64,000 nucleotides of DNA from Hydrogenophaga aromaticivorans (GTDB lineage: Bacteria > Pseudomonadota > Gammaproteobacteria > Burkholderiales > Burkholderiaceae_C). Of this stretch, positions 42,082-56,270 are shown piece after piece; the first letter of the stretch is position 1, and the number at the start of each line of letters is the position of its first letter. The translations under genes were made by a program, and so were the position numbers. The stretch covers positions 1 to 64,000 of the forward strand of contig NZ_VYGV01000013.1 of assembly GCF_013387465.1 (NCBI RefSeq), written 5' to 3'. Below the pieces are notes generated by a model. It did no database searches, was not told where the DNA came from, and saw only the letters and a list, made by a program, of their open reading frames with translations.

Positions 42082-42919
42082 CTTCCCTGACCACCTGGCG
42101 CTGCTCGCCCAGCCCGCGCCCGCCCAGCGTGATCACGTCACCGGCTCTCAGGTAGACCGGCGGCTTCTGGCCCATGCCCACTCCCGGCGGCGTGCCGGTC
42201 GGGATCACGTCGCCGGGCTGCAACGCCATGAAACGGGAGAGATAGCTCACGATGGTCTTCACGCCAAAGATCATGGTGCGCGTGTTGCCGGTCTGGCGGC
42301 GCACACCGTTCACGTCCAGCCACAGGTCCACGTCCTGCTCATCGCCCAGTTCGTCGGGTGTCACCAGCCAGGGACCGATGGGGCAGTGGGTCGGGTAGCT
42401 CTTGCCCTTGGTCCACTGGCCCTCGTATTCGATCTGGTAGGCCCGCTCCGACACGTCGTTCACCAGGCAGAACCCGGCTACATGGTTCAGCGCATCCGCT
42501 TCGCTCACATGGAAGGCGCGCTCGCCGATCACGATGCCCAACTCCACCTCCCAGTCCAGCTTCTGCGAGCCGGGCGCCAGCCAGACGCTGTCGTTCGGCC
42601 CGCTGATGGCGCCGTTGTGCTTGTTGAACACGATCGGCTGGCCGGGCGCCTTCAGGCCGGCTTCGGCGGCGTGGTCGGCGTAGTTCAGACCGATGCACAC
42701 GACATTGCCCACAGCCCCCACGCAGGGGCCCAGGCGGGTGTCGGCCGGCAGCAGCGGTAAGGTCGCCGCATCCAGCGCCGCCAGCCGCGACATAAAATCA
42801 CGCCCCAGGGTGGCCGGGCCGATGTCCGGCACCACGCCCGAGAGGTCGCGCAGCGCACCGCTGGCGTCGATCAGACCGGGTTTTTCGGCGCCCTGTGGGC
42901 CGTGGCGAAAGAGTTTCAT
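42065..42919 (-). CDS. Fumarylacetoacetate hydrolase family protein
   Basis: The 284-aa FAH-fold enzyme has [55 protein letters not shown] (metal-binding Glu pair), [34 protein letters not shown] and [18 protein letters not shown]. Members are C-C hydrolases, decarboxylases or ureidoglycolate lyases acting on 2-oxo acids from aromatic or purine breakdown. The exact substrate cannot be chosen. ATG at 42919 ([16 protein letters not shown]). Its stop lies inside repeat copy d. Confidence 0.92.
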   Translation of the reverse strand: MKLFRHGPQGAEKPGLIDASGALRDLSGVVPDIGPATLGRDFMSRLAALDAATLPLLPADTRLGPCVGAVGNVVCIGLNYADHAAEAGLKAPGQPIVFNKHNGAISGPNDSVWLAPGSQKLDWEVELGIVIGERAFHVSEADALNHVAGFCLVNDVSERAYQIEYEGQWTKGKSYPTHCPIGPWLVTPDELGDEQDVDLWLDVNGVRRQTGNTRTMIFGVKTIVSYLSRFMALQPGDVIPTGTPPGVGMGQKPPVYLRAGDVITLGGRGLGEQRQVVREAPLRR

Positions 42920-42981
42920 GGACTTGTCTCTGTGAAAAACGCCAATTTTCACCCGCATCGGGCCCTTTTGCCGCCAGCCCC

Positions 42982-43010
42982 CTTGAATCCGGCCAGACCG
43001 CCCCGAATTA
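42982..43010 (+). promoter_or_regulatory. Sigma32 (heat-shock) promoter of grpE
   Basis: CTTGAA (42982-42987), 13 bases, then CCCCGAATTA (43001-43010) closely match the sigma32 consensus CTTGAA-N13-17-CCCCATnT. It is located about 50 bp before the grpE ATG, as expected for a heat-shock operon. Confidence 0.75.
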
Positions 43011-43059
43011 CCGCGCACGGCCAGCTTTGCCATCGATTTCACGACCATTCTTCATCGAC

Positions 43060-43620
43060 ATGATCCAACCACCGAACCCCGCCGCCACCCCCGAGCACAC
43101 CTCCCCCCTCAACGCGGAAGAAGCCCTCGCCGCTGCGGCCGTGGCCGAAGCCGATGCGCTGGCCGCCCTGACCAACGAAGTCACCGAACTCAAAGCGAAA
43201 AACGCCGATCTGGCCGACCAGTTCCTGCGTGCCAAGGCCGAGGCCGAAAACGCCCGCCGCCGGGCCGAGGACGACATCAGCAAGGCGCGCAAGTTCGCGG
43301 TGGAAAGTTTTGCCGAGAGCTTGCTGGCCGTCGCTGACAGCCTCGAAGCCGGTCTGGGCATCCAGGAAGCCACGCGCGAGCAGCTGCGCGAAGGCTCCGA
43401 AGCCACGCTCAAGCAGCTGAAGAGCGCTCTGGAGCGCCACAAGGTGCTGGAAATCGCCCCGGCCAGCGGCAGCAAGTTCGACCCCCACCAGCACCAGGCC
43501 ATCAGCATGGTGCCCGCCGAGCAGGAGGCCAACACCGTGGTCGCCGTGCTGCAAAAAGGCTACCTGATCGCCGACCGCGTGCTGCGCCCGGCCCTGGTCA
43601 CCGTGGCAGCCCCCAAATAA
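43060..43620 (+). CDS. grpE: Nucleotide exchange factor GrpE
   Basis: The 186-aa co-chaperone releases ADP from DnaK. It has an acidic/Ala-rich N-terminus, a long coiled coil at about 25-85 ([40 protein letters not shown]), then the family stretch [20 protein letters not shown] and a beta-domain [43 protein letters not shown] at 43060 preceded by a sigma32-like promoter. Directly followed by dnaK. Confidence 0.97.
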   Translation: MIQPPNPAATPEHTSPLNAEEALAAAAVAEADALAALTNEVTELKAKNADLADQFLRAKAEAENARRRAEDDISKARKFAVESFAESLLAVADSLEAGLGIQEATREQLREGSEATLKQLKSALERHKVLEIAPASGSKFDPHQHQAISMVPAEQEANTVVAVLQKGYLIADRVLRPALVTVAAPK

Positions 43621-43641
43621 AGGCATTTGCGTGGCCAGGGC

Positions 43642-43670
43642 CTTGAAAAACACCTGAGTTATCCACACAT
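43642..43670 (+). promoter_or_regulatory. Possible second sigma32 promoter and DnaA box before dnaK
   Basis: CTTGAA (43642-43647) is followed after 15 bases by CCACACATCT, a weaker sigma32 -10. Embedded is TTATCCACA (43659-43667), a perfect DnaA-box consensus. Downstream a 6-bp hairpin GGATGC/GCATCC (43681-43697) precedes the dnaK start. The sigma32 assignment is moderate; the DnaA box match is exact but single. Confidence 0.5.
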
Positions 43671-43739
43671 CTTCCACAAGGGATGCACACCGCATCCACA
43701 CCCTTTTCAACATTCACTTTTTAGAACCGGAGCACACAA

Positions 43740-45677
<1,938 letters not shown>

Positions 45678-45704
45678 TCGCCATTTCGATGGCTTTCAAG
45701 CCGC

Positions 45705-45732
45705 CGCCGCGTCTGGGCAACCTGACGCGGCG
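45705..45732 (+). terminator. Hairpin between dnaK and dnaJ
   Basis: A 9-bp perfect stem CGCCGCGTC / GACGCGGCG (45705-45713 with 45724-45732) has a 10-base loop and is followed by TTTGTGTT. The T-tract is imperfect, so it probably reduces rather than abolishes read-through into dnaJ, matching the lower DnaJ need. Confidence 0.6.
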
Positions 45733-45761
45733 TTTGTGTTCAAACAGATCTGCAAAAGACC

Positions 45762-46886
45762 ATGGCTAAACGCGATTTTTACGAAGTGCTGGGCGTGCCC
45801 AAGAACGCCTCGGACGACGAAATCAAGAAGGCGTATCGCAAGCTGGCGATGAAGCACCACCCGGACCGCAACCAGGGTGATGCGGCCAAGGCCGCCGAAG
45901 AACGGTTCAAGGAGGCCAAAGAGGCCTACGAAATGCTGTCGGACCCGCAGAAGAAGGCCGCCTACGACCAGCACGGCCACGCCGGCGTGGACCCCAACAT
46001 GCGCGGTGGCGCCGAAGGCTTCAACGGCTTCGGCGACGCCTTTGGTGACATCTTCGGCGACATCTTTGGCGGTGCCCGCGGCCAGCGCAACGGCCGCCAG
46101 GTCTACCGCGGCGCCGACCTGTCCTACGCCATGGAAATCAGCCTCGAAGAGGCCGCCACCGGCAAGGACGCACAGATCAAGATCCCGTCGTGGGACGACT
46201 GCGAGGCCTGCAAGGGCACCGGTGCCAAGCCCGGCACCAGCGTCAAGACCTGTTCCACCTGCCACGGCCAGGGCCAGGTGCAGATGCGCCAGGGCTTCTT
46301 CAGCGTGCAGCAGACCTGCCCCACCTGCCACGGCAGCGGCAAGATCATCCCCGAGCCCTGCACCAGCTGCCACGGCCAGGGCAAGATCAAGAAGCAGAAG
46401 ACGCTGGAGATCAAGATCCCCGCGGGCATCGACGACGGCCAGCGCATCCGCAGCAGCGGCAACGGCGAGCCGGGCCAGAACGGCGGCCCCTCGGGCGACC
46501 TCTACATCGAGATCCGGCTGCGCAAGCACGACATCTTCGAACGCGAGGGCGACGATCTGCACTGCCAGGTGCCCGTGAGCATGACCATCGCCGCACTCGG
46601 CGGCGAGATCGACGTGCCCACGCTGCAAGGCAAGGCTACCATCGACCTGCCCGAAGGCACGCAGAGCGGCAAGACCTTCCGCCTGCGCGGCAAAGGCGTC
46701 AAGGGCGTGCGCAGCAGCTACCCCGGCGACCTGTATTGCCACGTGGCGGTGGAAACGCCGGTCAAGCTCACCGAGCACCAGCGCAAGCTGCTCAAGGAAC
46801 TCGACGAGTCGTTCAAGAAAGGCGGCCACAAGCACAGCCCGCACGACAAAGGCTGGTTTGAAAAGGCGAAGAGTTTCTTCGTCTAA
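45762..46886 (+). CDS. dnaJ: Chaperone DnaJ (Hsp40)
   Basis: The 374-aa type I Hsp40 has a J domain with HPD at 33-35 (KHHPDRNQG), Gly/Phe-rich region ([20 protein letters not shown]), and four CxxCxGxG zinc-finger repeats at about 147-205 ([32 protein letters not shown]). C-terminal beta-sandwich domains and a helical tail follow. Delivers substrates to DnaK and stimulates its ATPase. ATG at 45762, terminated by a good intrinsic terminator. Confidence 0.98.
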   Translation: MAKRDFYEVLGVPKNASDDEIKKAYRKLAMKHHPDRNQGDAAKAAEERFKEAKEAYEMLSDPQKKAAYDQHGHAGVDPNMRGGAEGFNGFGDAFGDIFGDIFGGARGQRNGRQVYRGADLSYAMEISLEEAATGKDAQIKIPSWDDCEACKGTGAKPGTSVKTCSTCHGQGQVQMRQGFFSVQQTCPTCHGSGKIIPEPCTSCHGQGKIKKQKTLEIKIPAGIDDGQRIRSSGNGEPGQNGGPSGDLYIEIRLRKHDIFEREGDDLHCQVPVSMTIAALGGEIDVPTLQGKATIDLPEGTQSGKTFRLRGKGVKGVRSSYPGDLYCHVAVETPVKLTEHQRKLLKELDESFKKGGHKHSPHDKGWFEKAKSFFV

Positions 46887-46912
46887 GTTCGGCCGAGGGG
46901 TTCAGAAATGCG

Positions 46913-46944
46913 AAGGGGCGCCGGGTGACCGTCGCCCCTTTTTT
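46913..46944 (+). terminator. Rho-independent terminator of the dnaKJ operon
   Basis: Stem AAGGGGCG / CGCCCCTT (46913-46920 with 46933-46940) has a 12-base loop and is followed by further T residues (run of six), 27 bp after the dnaJ stop. Confidence 0.9.
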
Positions 46945-46986
46945 GCCTTCAACCGATCAACCCGCGGACCTGCTCACCGACGCCTT

Positions 46987-47415
46987 CTACCCATCAGCCA
47001 GCAGCGCCAGCGTCTTCGGGCAGCGGGTGCCGCCGTAGAACTGCCGCAGCGCGGCAGAGAACTCGGGTGTTTCCGGTGAAACCGCCTCGAACAGCGTCAG
47101 GCAACTGCGGAACTTGAGAGCGTCAATGGGGCCGAGGATGGACTCGGCGCTCTGGCCAACGTGGTGGCTGATCGCGCGGATGCATTCGATCAGCCGTGGG
47201 CCCAGCAGCGGATGGGCCAGATAGGCCACCGCTTCGGCCTTGCCGCTGATGCCATAGAACTGGGCGTGGTGGCTGTTTCCCAGGCCCCGGAGCTGGGGCA
47301 GCACGAACCAGATCCAGTGGGTCTGCTTGCGACCCTGTTTCAGCTCGGCGAGCGCGGTTTCATGGACGCCGGACTGGGCGTCCATGAAACGCTGGAGGTT
47401 GAACGGATCGTGCAT
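46987..47415 (-). CDS. DUF1810 family protein
   Basis: The 142-aa protein matches DUF1810: DPFNLQRFMDAQSGVHETAL, AELKQGRKQTHWIWFVLPQL, YLAHPLLGPRLIECIRAI and DALKFRSCLTLFEAV then FYGGTRCPKTLALL. The family is calpastatin-like by old annotation only, with function unknown in bacteria, and widespread as single genes. ATG at 47415 (MHDPFNLQRF); an upstream in-frame extension lacks similarity. Convergent with dnaJ. Confidence 0.88.
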   Translation of the reverse strand: MHDPFNLQRFMDAQSGVHETALAELKQGRKQTHWIWFVLPQLRGLGNSHHAQFYGISGKAEAVAYLAHPLLGPRLIECIRAISHHVGQSAESILGPIDALKFRSCLTLFEAVSPETPEFSAALRQFYGGTRCPKTLALLADG

Positions 47416-47652
47416 GCCGGTGGTGGTTGACGAAGGCGTTGCGGGATTCAAGGTGACCTGGAGCGGCACCTCCTGGCGCCGGTGGGGCCAGTGTAGCCAG
47501 CGACTTGCTGGCTCAACGCGACCGGTCGCAGACACACACCGCTTGCGGTGGCGGTCTACATGGTGATCCGATAACCGCTATGCGACAGGCCGTATGGCAC
47601 AGCCACTGGCATCACCGATCATGGCGGTTCATCCAGACATCACCGCCAGTCC

Positions 47653-49853
<2,201 letters not shown>

Positions 49854-49863
49854 GCGCCCGCGC

Positions 49864-50025
49864 TCAACCCATCGAGTGCAGGCCGACCTTGTTGCCCTCG
49901 GTGTCGATGAAGTGGGCAAAGAAGCCGAAGCCGCGGCCGAGCACGGCTTCGTAGAACACCTTGGCGCGGGCGAAGTCGGTGGCGGGGATTTCAAACCCGT
50001 TGATGGCGTGCGGGCTGGTGGACAT
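49864..50025 (-). pseudogene. VOC/glyoxalase-family remnant with internal deletion
   Basis: A 53-codon frame starts like a VOC protein (SPHAINGFEIPATDFARAKV, FYEAVLG) and jumps directly to the family's C-terminal end (FGFFAHFIDTEGNKVGLHSM). Intact relatives have about 70 more residues between, including the metal-site strands. The join keeps the frame, after codon for Gly at VLGRG. It is a deletion derivative, almost certainly inactive as an enzyme. ATG at 50025; stop at 49864. Confidence 0.75.
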
Positions 50026-50100
50026 GTTGAGCCCCTGTTTGAAACGGGACGGTTGCTGTGCACCACAATGCAAACCTTGTCTCCTTCCATGCCCTCTGCC

Positions 50101-50724
50101 ATGCCCCTCATCGTCCACCACCTGAACAACTCCCGCTCGCAGCGCCTGCTCTGGATGCTGGAAGAGCTGAAGCTGCCCTACGAGATCCGCTTCTACGAAC
50201 GCGACAAACACACCATGCTCGCGCCGCCGGAGCTGAAAGAAGTGCACCCGCTGGGCAAATCACCGGTGCTGGAGGACGGTGGTGTCAAGCTGGTGGAAAC
50301 CGGCGCGATCTGCGAGTACCTGGTCGAGAAGACCGGTCTTCTCGGCCCCGCCGACCAGGGCGAGGGCCTGCGCCGCTACCGGCAGTTCCTGCACTACGCC
50401 GAAGGTTCGGTGATGCCCATGCTGCTGCTCATGCTGGCGATGTCCAAGATTCCTTTGGTGGGCAAGATCGCGATCAAGAAGGTGCAGCCCATGGTGGACG
50501 TACACCTGGACTACATCGAGCAGGAGCTGGCGTCCCGCCCATGGTTCGCGGGCCAACAGATGAGCGCCGCCGACATCATGATGAGCTTCCCACTCGAAGC
50601 GGCCGTCTCGCGCGCCGGCCTGGGCCCTTCGCGGCCCGCGACCATGGCCTGGCTCAAGAAAATCCATGCCCGCCCGGCCTACCAGCGCGCGCTGAAAAAG
50701 GGCGGCACTTACGACTACGCCTGA
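50101..50724 (+). CDS. Glutathione S-transferase
   Basis: The 207-aa cytosolic GST has an N-terminal thioredoxin-like domain (MPLIVHHLNNSRSQRLLWML, EELKLPYEIRFYERD, VHPLGKSPVLEDGG with cis-Pro, LVETGAICEYLVEK with the Glu-Thr/Ser glutathione site) and helical C-terminal domain (RPWFAGQQMSAADIMMSFPL). The Ser in NNSRSQ is the likely catalytic residue. Alternative ATGs at 50068 and 50089 exist; 50101 matches the family. It is 21 bp upstream of the gamma-glutamyltransferase gene, so a glutathione-related pair. Confidence 0.92.
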   Translation: MPLIVHHLNNSRSQRLLWMLEELKLPYEIRFYERDKHTMLAPPELKEVHPLGKSPVLEDGGVKLVETGAICEYLVEKTGLLGPADQGEGLRRYRQFLHYAEGSVMPMLLLMLAMSKIPLVGKIAIKKVQPMVDVHLDYIEQELASRPWFAGQQMSAADIMMSFPLEAAVSRAGLGPSRPATMAWLKKIHARPAYQRALKKGGTYDYA

Positions 50725-50745
50725 GAGGCGGAGCGTCTTTCGATC

Positions 50746-52389
50746 ATGCCCACTCACCACGCCATGAACCTGCACACCCCCAACTCCTACCCCAGCACCC
50801 GCCTGCCGGTCTTCGCGCGCAACATCGTCAGCACCTCGCACCCGCTGGCAGCGCAGGCCGGGTTGCGCATGCTGCTGCAGGGCGGCAACGCGGTGGACGC
50901 GGCTATCGCCGCCGCGGCCGCGCTCACCATCACCGAGCCGGTGAGCAACGGCCTGGGCTCGGACGCGTTCTGCATCCTCTGGGACGGGCAGCAACTGCAC
51001 GGTCTCAACGCGTCGGGCACCGCGCCGATGGCCTGGACGCCGGGCTACTTCCACCGCAAGCACGGCAGCGATGCACTCACGCCCCCGAAGCGCGGGATTG
51101 ATTCGGTCACCGTGCCCGGCGCCGTGGCCGGCTGGGCGGCCCTGAGCGAACGCTTTGGAAAACTGCCCTTTGCCGACCTCATGCAACCGGCCATCGAACT
51201 GGCCGAGCGAGGCTGTGCGGTGCCGGTGGTGGTGCGGCAGAAATGGGCCGCCGCCACACCCGAGCTGCAAAGCCAGCCCGGCTTTGCCGAGCACTTCCTG
51301 CCCTGGGGCCGCGCGCCGCAGGTGGGTGAACTGTTCAAGTTTCCGGCCGCCGCGCGCGGCCTGCGCGCCATCGCCGAATCGAAAGGCGAGGCCTTCTACC
51401 GCGGCCCCATCGCGCAGGCGCTGGCGCGCTTCGCGGCGCAACACGGCGGCGCGCTGACCGAGGCCGACCTGGCGGCCTTCCGCCCCGAGTGGGTCGCGCC
51501 CATCGGCCAGGACTACCGCGGCCACACGCTGCACGAGATCCCGCCCAACGGCCAGGGCATCGCCGCGCTGATCGCGCTGGGCATCCTCTCGAACTTCGAC
51601 CTGGCATCCATGCCGGTGGACAGCGTGGCCGCGCAGCACCTGCAGATCGAAGCCATGAAACTCGCCTTCGCCGACGTCTACCGCTACGTGGCCGAACCCG
51701 GCGCGATGGACGTGAGCACCGAACAGATGCTCGATCCGGCCTACCTGCGCGGACGCGCGAAGCTGATCGACCGGCAGCGCGCGCAGGACTTCGGTGCCGG
51801 CAACCCCGCCAAGGGCGGCACGGTGTACCTCAGCGCGGCCGACGAGCGCGGCATGATGGTCAGCTTCATCCAGAGCAACTACATGGGCTTCGGCTCGGGC
51901 ACCGTGGAACCGTTGTTCGGCATCAGCCTGCAGAACCGCGGCCATGGCTTCAACCTGCAGGCCAGCCCCGGCCGCAACACGGCCAACCTGGTGGCGCCGG
52001 GCAAGCGGCCGTTCCACACCATCGTGCCGGCCTTCCTCACGAAAGACGGGCAACCGGTGATGAGCTACGGCGTGATGGGCGCCAACATGCAGCCCCAGGG
52101 CCATGTGCAGACCCTCGTGCGTTTGCTGGACCACGGCCAGAGCGTGCAAGCCGCCTGCGACGCACCGCGCTGGCGCTTCGACGCCGGACTGCACATCAAC
52201 GTCGAATCCGCCATGGACCCGGCCACGGTGCAGGGCCTGAAAGACCTGGGCCACCAGACCCGCCTGATCGACGACCCCTACCAGGACTTCGGCGCGGGGC
52301 AGTTCATCTGGCGCCTCGGCGACCCGGCGAGCGAGGGCTACGTGGCGGCCAGCGACCCGCGGCGCGACGGGCAGGCGGTGGGGTTCTGA
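50746..52389 (+). CDS. Gamma-glutamyltransferase family protein
   Basis: The 547-aa Ntn-hydrolase precursor has GGNAVDAAIAAAAALTITEP, GIDSVTVPGAVAGWAALSER, HEIPPNGQGIAALIAL and the self-cleavage site KGGTVYLSAADERGMMVSFI with nucleophilic Thr359, giving large and small subunits. Later, SMAP-like PNGQG and GVMGANMQPQGHVQ bind the gamma-glutamyl group. No signal peptide is seen, suggesting a cytoplasmic member such as oxamate or cephalosporin acylase-like enzymes. Follows the GST gene by 21 bp. Confidence 0.93.
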   Translation: MPTHHAMNLHTPNSYPSTRLPVFARNIVSTSHPLAAQAGLRMLLQGGNAVDAAIAAAAALTITEPVSNGLGSDAFCILWDGQQLHGLNASGTAPMAWTPGYFHRKHGSDALTPPKRGIDSVTVPGAVAGWAALSERFGKLPFADLMQPAIELAERGCAVPVVVRQKWAAATPELQSQPGFAEHFLPWGRAPQVGELFKFPAAARGLRAIAESKGEAFYRGPIAQALARFAAQHGGALTEADLAAFRPEWVAPIGQDYRGHTLHEIPPNGQGIAALIALGILSNFDLASMPVDSVAAQHLQIEAMKLAFADVYRYVAEPGAMDVSTEQMLDPAYLRGRAKLIDRQRAQDFGAGNPAKGGTVYLSAADERGMMVSFIQSNYMGFGSGTVEPLFGISLQNRGHGFNLQASPGRNTANLVAPGKRPFHTIVPAFLTKDGQPVMSYGVMGANMQPQGHVQTLVRLLDHGQSVQAACDAPRWRFDAGLHINVESAMDPATVQGLKDLGHQTRLIDDPYQDFGAGQFIWRLGDPASEGYVAASDPRRDGQAVGF

Positions 52390-52408
52390 AACTGCGAGTC
52401 GCTGCGCC

Positions 52409-52816
52409 CTATGCGACGTACAGGCGGACAACCCAATAGACCGCAATGCCCATCTGCACCGCAAACGCGGTGAACCGGGCCGTCACGGCCGCCGGCGAGG
52501 TGGACGCCAGGTGGATGAGCGACTGCACGACCCGCGCGCCCAGCAGCACCCAGGCCAGTGGATCGGTGACCGCGGTCCGGCCCGCCACCGCCGCCACGAG
52601 CAACAACCCGCCGAAAACGGGCAGACCTTCGAGGCAGTTGGCGTGGGCTCGCGCCAGGCGCTGCATGAAGGGCGACAGGTTGGCGTTGTCCGGTTGGAAA
52701 CCGTTGGCCGCCACCGCGCCCATCAGGACCAGCCTGGACCGGATGGTCTCCATGATCACCAGCAGCAACAGGGTCCAGGCAATGAAGCCCAGCAGGGCCA
52801 GCAGCGAAGGAGACAT
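52409..52816 (-). CDS. MAPEG-family membrane protein
   Basis: The 135-aa protein has four hydrophobic helices with MAPEG features (LMGAVAANGFQPDNANLSPF, MQRLARAHANCLEGLPVFGG, VLLGARVVQSLIHLAST). Eukaryotic homologues are membrane glutathione transferases; bacterial ones are mostly uncharacterised. ATG at 52816 (MSPSLLALLGFIAW) fits the first helix. Located between the GGT-like gene (convergent) and cysA (same strand). Confidence 0.88.
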   Translation of the reverse strand: MSPSLLALLGFIAWTLLLLVIMETIRSRLVLMGAVAANGFQPDNANLSPFMQRLARAHANCLEGLPVFGGLLLVAAVAGRTAVTDPLAWVLLGARVVQSLIHLASTSPAAVTARFTAFAVQMGIAVYWVVRLYVA

Positions 52817-52949
52817 GGTCGGGAGCTCCGGGTGGGTGGATGGGACAGCGACGGGCGAGGGCCAGCCGACATGATGCGACAGGACCTCACCGGCAGGCAA
52901 ACCGGTGTCCGCCGTGGCACCTGCCAGGCAAAGCGTCAAAAGGACGGGG

Positions 52950-54038
<1,089 letters not shown>

Positions 54039-54056
54039 GGGGATTCCCGGTGAAAG

Positions 54057-55046
54057 TCAGTGGGCGCTGCCGGCGGTGGCGCCCAGCGCAGGGGTGGGCC
54101 GCTCGGGCGGCAGCTCGGCCAGGGCCTTGAGTTCGCGCTCCATGCGCCACTCGGCCATCGACTTGATGGCCAGCGTCACCAGCGCCAGCAGGGCCAGCAG
54201 CGAAGCCACGGCAAACGCCGCCACCGACTGGTATTCGTTGTAGAGGATCTCCACATGCAGCGGCATGGTGTTGGTCTGGCCGCGGATGTGGCCCGACACC
54301 ACCGAGACCGCGCCGAACTCGCCCATGGCCCGCGCGTTGCACAGGATCACGCCGTAGATCAGGCCCCACTGGATGTTGGGCAGGGTCACGTACCAGAAGG
54401 TCTGCCAGCCGGTGGCGCCGAGCACCTGGGCCGCCTGCTCCTCGTCGTTGCCCTGCGCCTGCATCAGCGGGATGAGTTCACGCGCGATGAAGGGGAATGT
54501 GACGAAGATGGTAGCGAGGATGATGCCGGGCACGGCGAACACGATTCGGATGTCGTGCTCGGCCAGCCAGGGACCGAACCAGCCCTGCGCGCCGAACACC
54601 AGCACGTAGATCAGGCCCGCCACCACGGGCGACACTGAGAACGGCAGGTCGATCAGCGTGGTCAGGAAGGACTTGCCCTTGAACTCGTACTTGGCGATGC
54701 ACCAGGCCGCCGCCACGCCGAACACCAGGTTCAGCGGCACGGCCACCAGCGCGGTGAGGAAGGTGAGCCGGATGGCGGACCAGGCGTCCGGTTCCCGCAG
54801 CGCTGCCGCGTAGGCGTCCCAGCCCTTGCGCAGGGCCTCGGTGGCCACGGCCGCCAGCGGCAGCACGAGGAACAGGAACATGAAGACCAGCGCGACGCCG
54901 GTGAGCGCGTAGCGCACCCAGGGCGCTTCGGTGGTCGCGAAGTTCTTCGGAGAACGACGCGGAACCGGCTTAGCCGGGCCGCAGGCGTTGCCCCCTTGAG
55001 GGGGTGACGAGCTCGCATCGCGAGCTTGGCGCGGGGGTGTTTTCAT
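54057..55046 (-). CDS. cysW: Sulfate ABC transporter permease CysW, N-terminus carries translated repeat
   Basis: The 329-aa permease has six helices and the EAA loop ([20 protein letters not shown]). The usual start region, [17 protein letters not shown], comes at residue 39. The first 38 residues come from dispersed repeat copy e in frame ([20 protein letters not shown]). The ATG at 55046 overlaps the cysT stop (ATGA), forcing translation through the repeat unless an undetected internal start is used. Pairs with CysT in the membrane. Confidence 0.93.
   Translation of the reverse strand: MKTPPRQARDASSSPPQGGNACGPAKPVPRRSPKNFATTEAPWVRYALTGVALVFMFLFLVLPLAAVATEALRKGWDAYAAALREPDAWSAIRLTFLTALVAVPLNLVFGVAAAWCIAKYEFKGKSFLTTLIDLPFSVSPVVAGLIYVLVFGAQGWFGPWLAEHDIRIVFAVPGIILATIFVTFPFIARELIPLMQAQGNDEEQAAQVLGATGWQTFWYVTLPNIQWGLIYGVILCNARAMGEFGAVSVVSGHIRGQTNTMPLHVEILYNEYQSVAAFAVASLLALLALVTLAIKSMAEWRMERELKALAELPPERPTPALGATAGSAH
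54958..55039 (-). repeat. Dispersed repeat copy e, inside the cysW coding region
   Basis: Minus-strand copy: CACCCCCGCGCC, a hairpin AGCTCGCGATGCGAGCT, ACCCCCTCAAGGGGGC, and CGGCCCGGCTAAGCCGGTTC. All other copies are intergenic; this one is open in the cysW frame. Confidence 0.8.
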
Positions 55047-55909
55047 AATTTTTTGCGCTGCCAGCTTTGAAGGCCATTGATGACCAGCAGCAGGATGAAG
55101 GAAATGATCAGCATCACCGTGGCCACCGCGGTGGCGCCGGCGTAGTCGTACTGCTCCAGCTTCGCTGTGATGATCAGCGGCGTGATCTCGGACACCATGG
55201 GCATGTTGCCGGCGATGAAGATGACCGAGCCGTATTCACCCACGGCACGCGCAAAGGCCATGGCAAAGCCGGTCAGCAGCGCGGGCGCGATGCTGGGGAA
55301 GATGACGCGACTGAAGGTCTGCCAGCGCGTGGCGCCCAGGCAGGTCGCGGCCTCTTCCAGTTCTTTCTCGGCGTCTTCCAGCACCGGCTGCACCGTGCGC
55401 ACCACGAAGGGCAGGCCGATGAAGATCAGCGCGATCACGATGCCGTTGGGGTTGAAGGCGAGCTGGATGCCGTGCGGCTCCAGCAGCGAGCCGATCCAGC
55501 CGTTGCCGGCCAGCAGCGCGGTGAGCGAGATGCCGGCCACGGCCGTGGGCAGCGCAAACGGCAGGTCCACCAGCGCGTCCACGATCTTTTTGCCCGGAAA
55601 GCTGTATCGCACCAGCACCCAGGCCACCAGCAGGCCGAACACCACGTTCACCGACGCCGCGATGAACGACGCGCCAAACGTGAGCCGGTACGAGGCCAGC
55701 ACACGCGGCGCGGTGACCGCCTCCCAGAACTGCGGCCAGGTCAGCGTGAAAGTCTTGAAGACCAGCGCCGACAGCGGGATCAGCACGATCAGGCACAGGT
55801 AAAACACCGTGAAGCCGAGCGTGAGCTTGAAGCCCGGCAGCACGCGGCGCGGGGCGCGACGGGGTCTGGCATTCCGTGGAATGACGGCAAGGAGCGTTGA
55901 GGTGTTCAT
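55043..55909 (-). CDS. cysT: Sulfate ABC transporter permease CysT
   Basis: The 288-aa inner-membrane permease has six helices, CysT marks [60 protein letters not shown] (EAA loop) and [22 protein letters not shown] at 55909; an upstream in-frame ATG is less likely. First of cysT-cysW-cysA. Separated from sbp by the hydrolase gene and a small opposite gene. Confidence 0.95.
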   Translation of the reverse strand: MNTSTLLAVIPRNARPRRAPRRVLPGFKLTLGFTVFYLCLIVLIPLSALVFKTFTLTWPQFWEAVTAPRVLASYRLTFGASFIAASVNVVFGLLVAWVLVRYSFPGKKIVDALVDLPFALPTAVAGISLTALLAGNGWIGSLLEPHGIQLAFNPNGIVIALIFIGLPFVVRTVQPVLEDAEKELEEAATCLGATRWQTFSRVIFPSIAPALLTGFAMAFARAVGEYGSVIFIAGNMPMVSEITPLIITAKLEQYDYAGATAVATVMLIISFILLLVINGLQSWQRKKL

Positions 55910-56032
55910 GTGGTGGGTTCTCTCGCATGAAAAAGCCATGCGGGTCGTGTGGTTGACGTGCGCGCTCGATCAGGTCAGGCTGTTGGCACAGAAGCGTCGC
56001 TCGCCGCGATGCAAGCTTGAAAGGCCATTGCC

Positions 56033-56233
56033 ATGCAGCACCATCAGCCACCTCCCGACCAGGCCATGGCCGACCATCCGAGGACCTACTCCGACCCGGA
56101 ACTGCGTGCGTACGCCGAAGAGCACGCAGAAGACATCCTTGACAGCGTCGTGCACTACATGCCCCTCATCCTGCCGGCCATGGCGGCCCTGCTGATCTTC
56201 ATGCTGGCCTTCATCGCCGTGGTCATGGCCTGA
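56033..56233 (+). CDS. Small single-pass membrane protein
   Basis: A 66-aa protein with polar acidic N-terminal half (DPELRAYAEEHAEDILDS) and a C-terminal hydrophobic helix (MPLILPAMAALLIFMLAFIA). AAAGG lies 8 bases before the ATG. Divergent from cysT (123 bp between starts) and convergent with the hydrolase. No family recognised. Good coding appearance but short, so moderately sure. Confidence 0.55.
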   Translation: MQHHQPPPDQAMADHPRTYSDPELRAYAEEHAEDILDSVVHYMPLILPAMAALLIFMLAFIAVVMA

Positions 56234-56270
56234 TGCAGGCGGTGTTGAGGTCTCTTCAAACCCATGGCCA

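Noticed and set aside
43659..43667. TTATCCACA as a replication origin marker
   Set aside because: A single DnaA box with no cluster, AT-rich unwinding element or dnaA/dnaN genes nearby; more likely promoter-related or chance.
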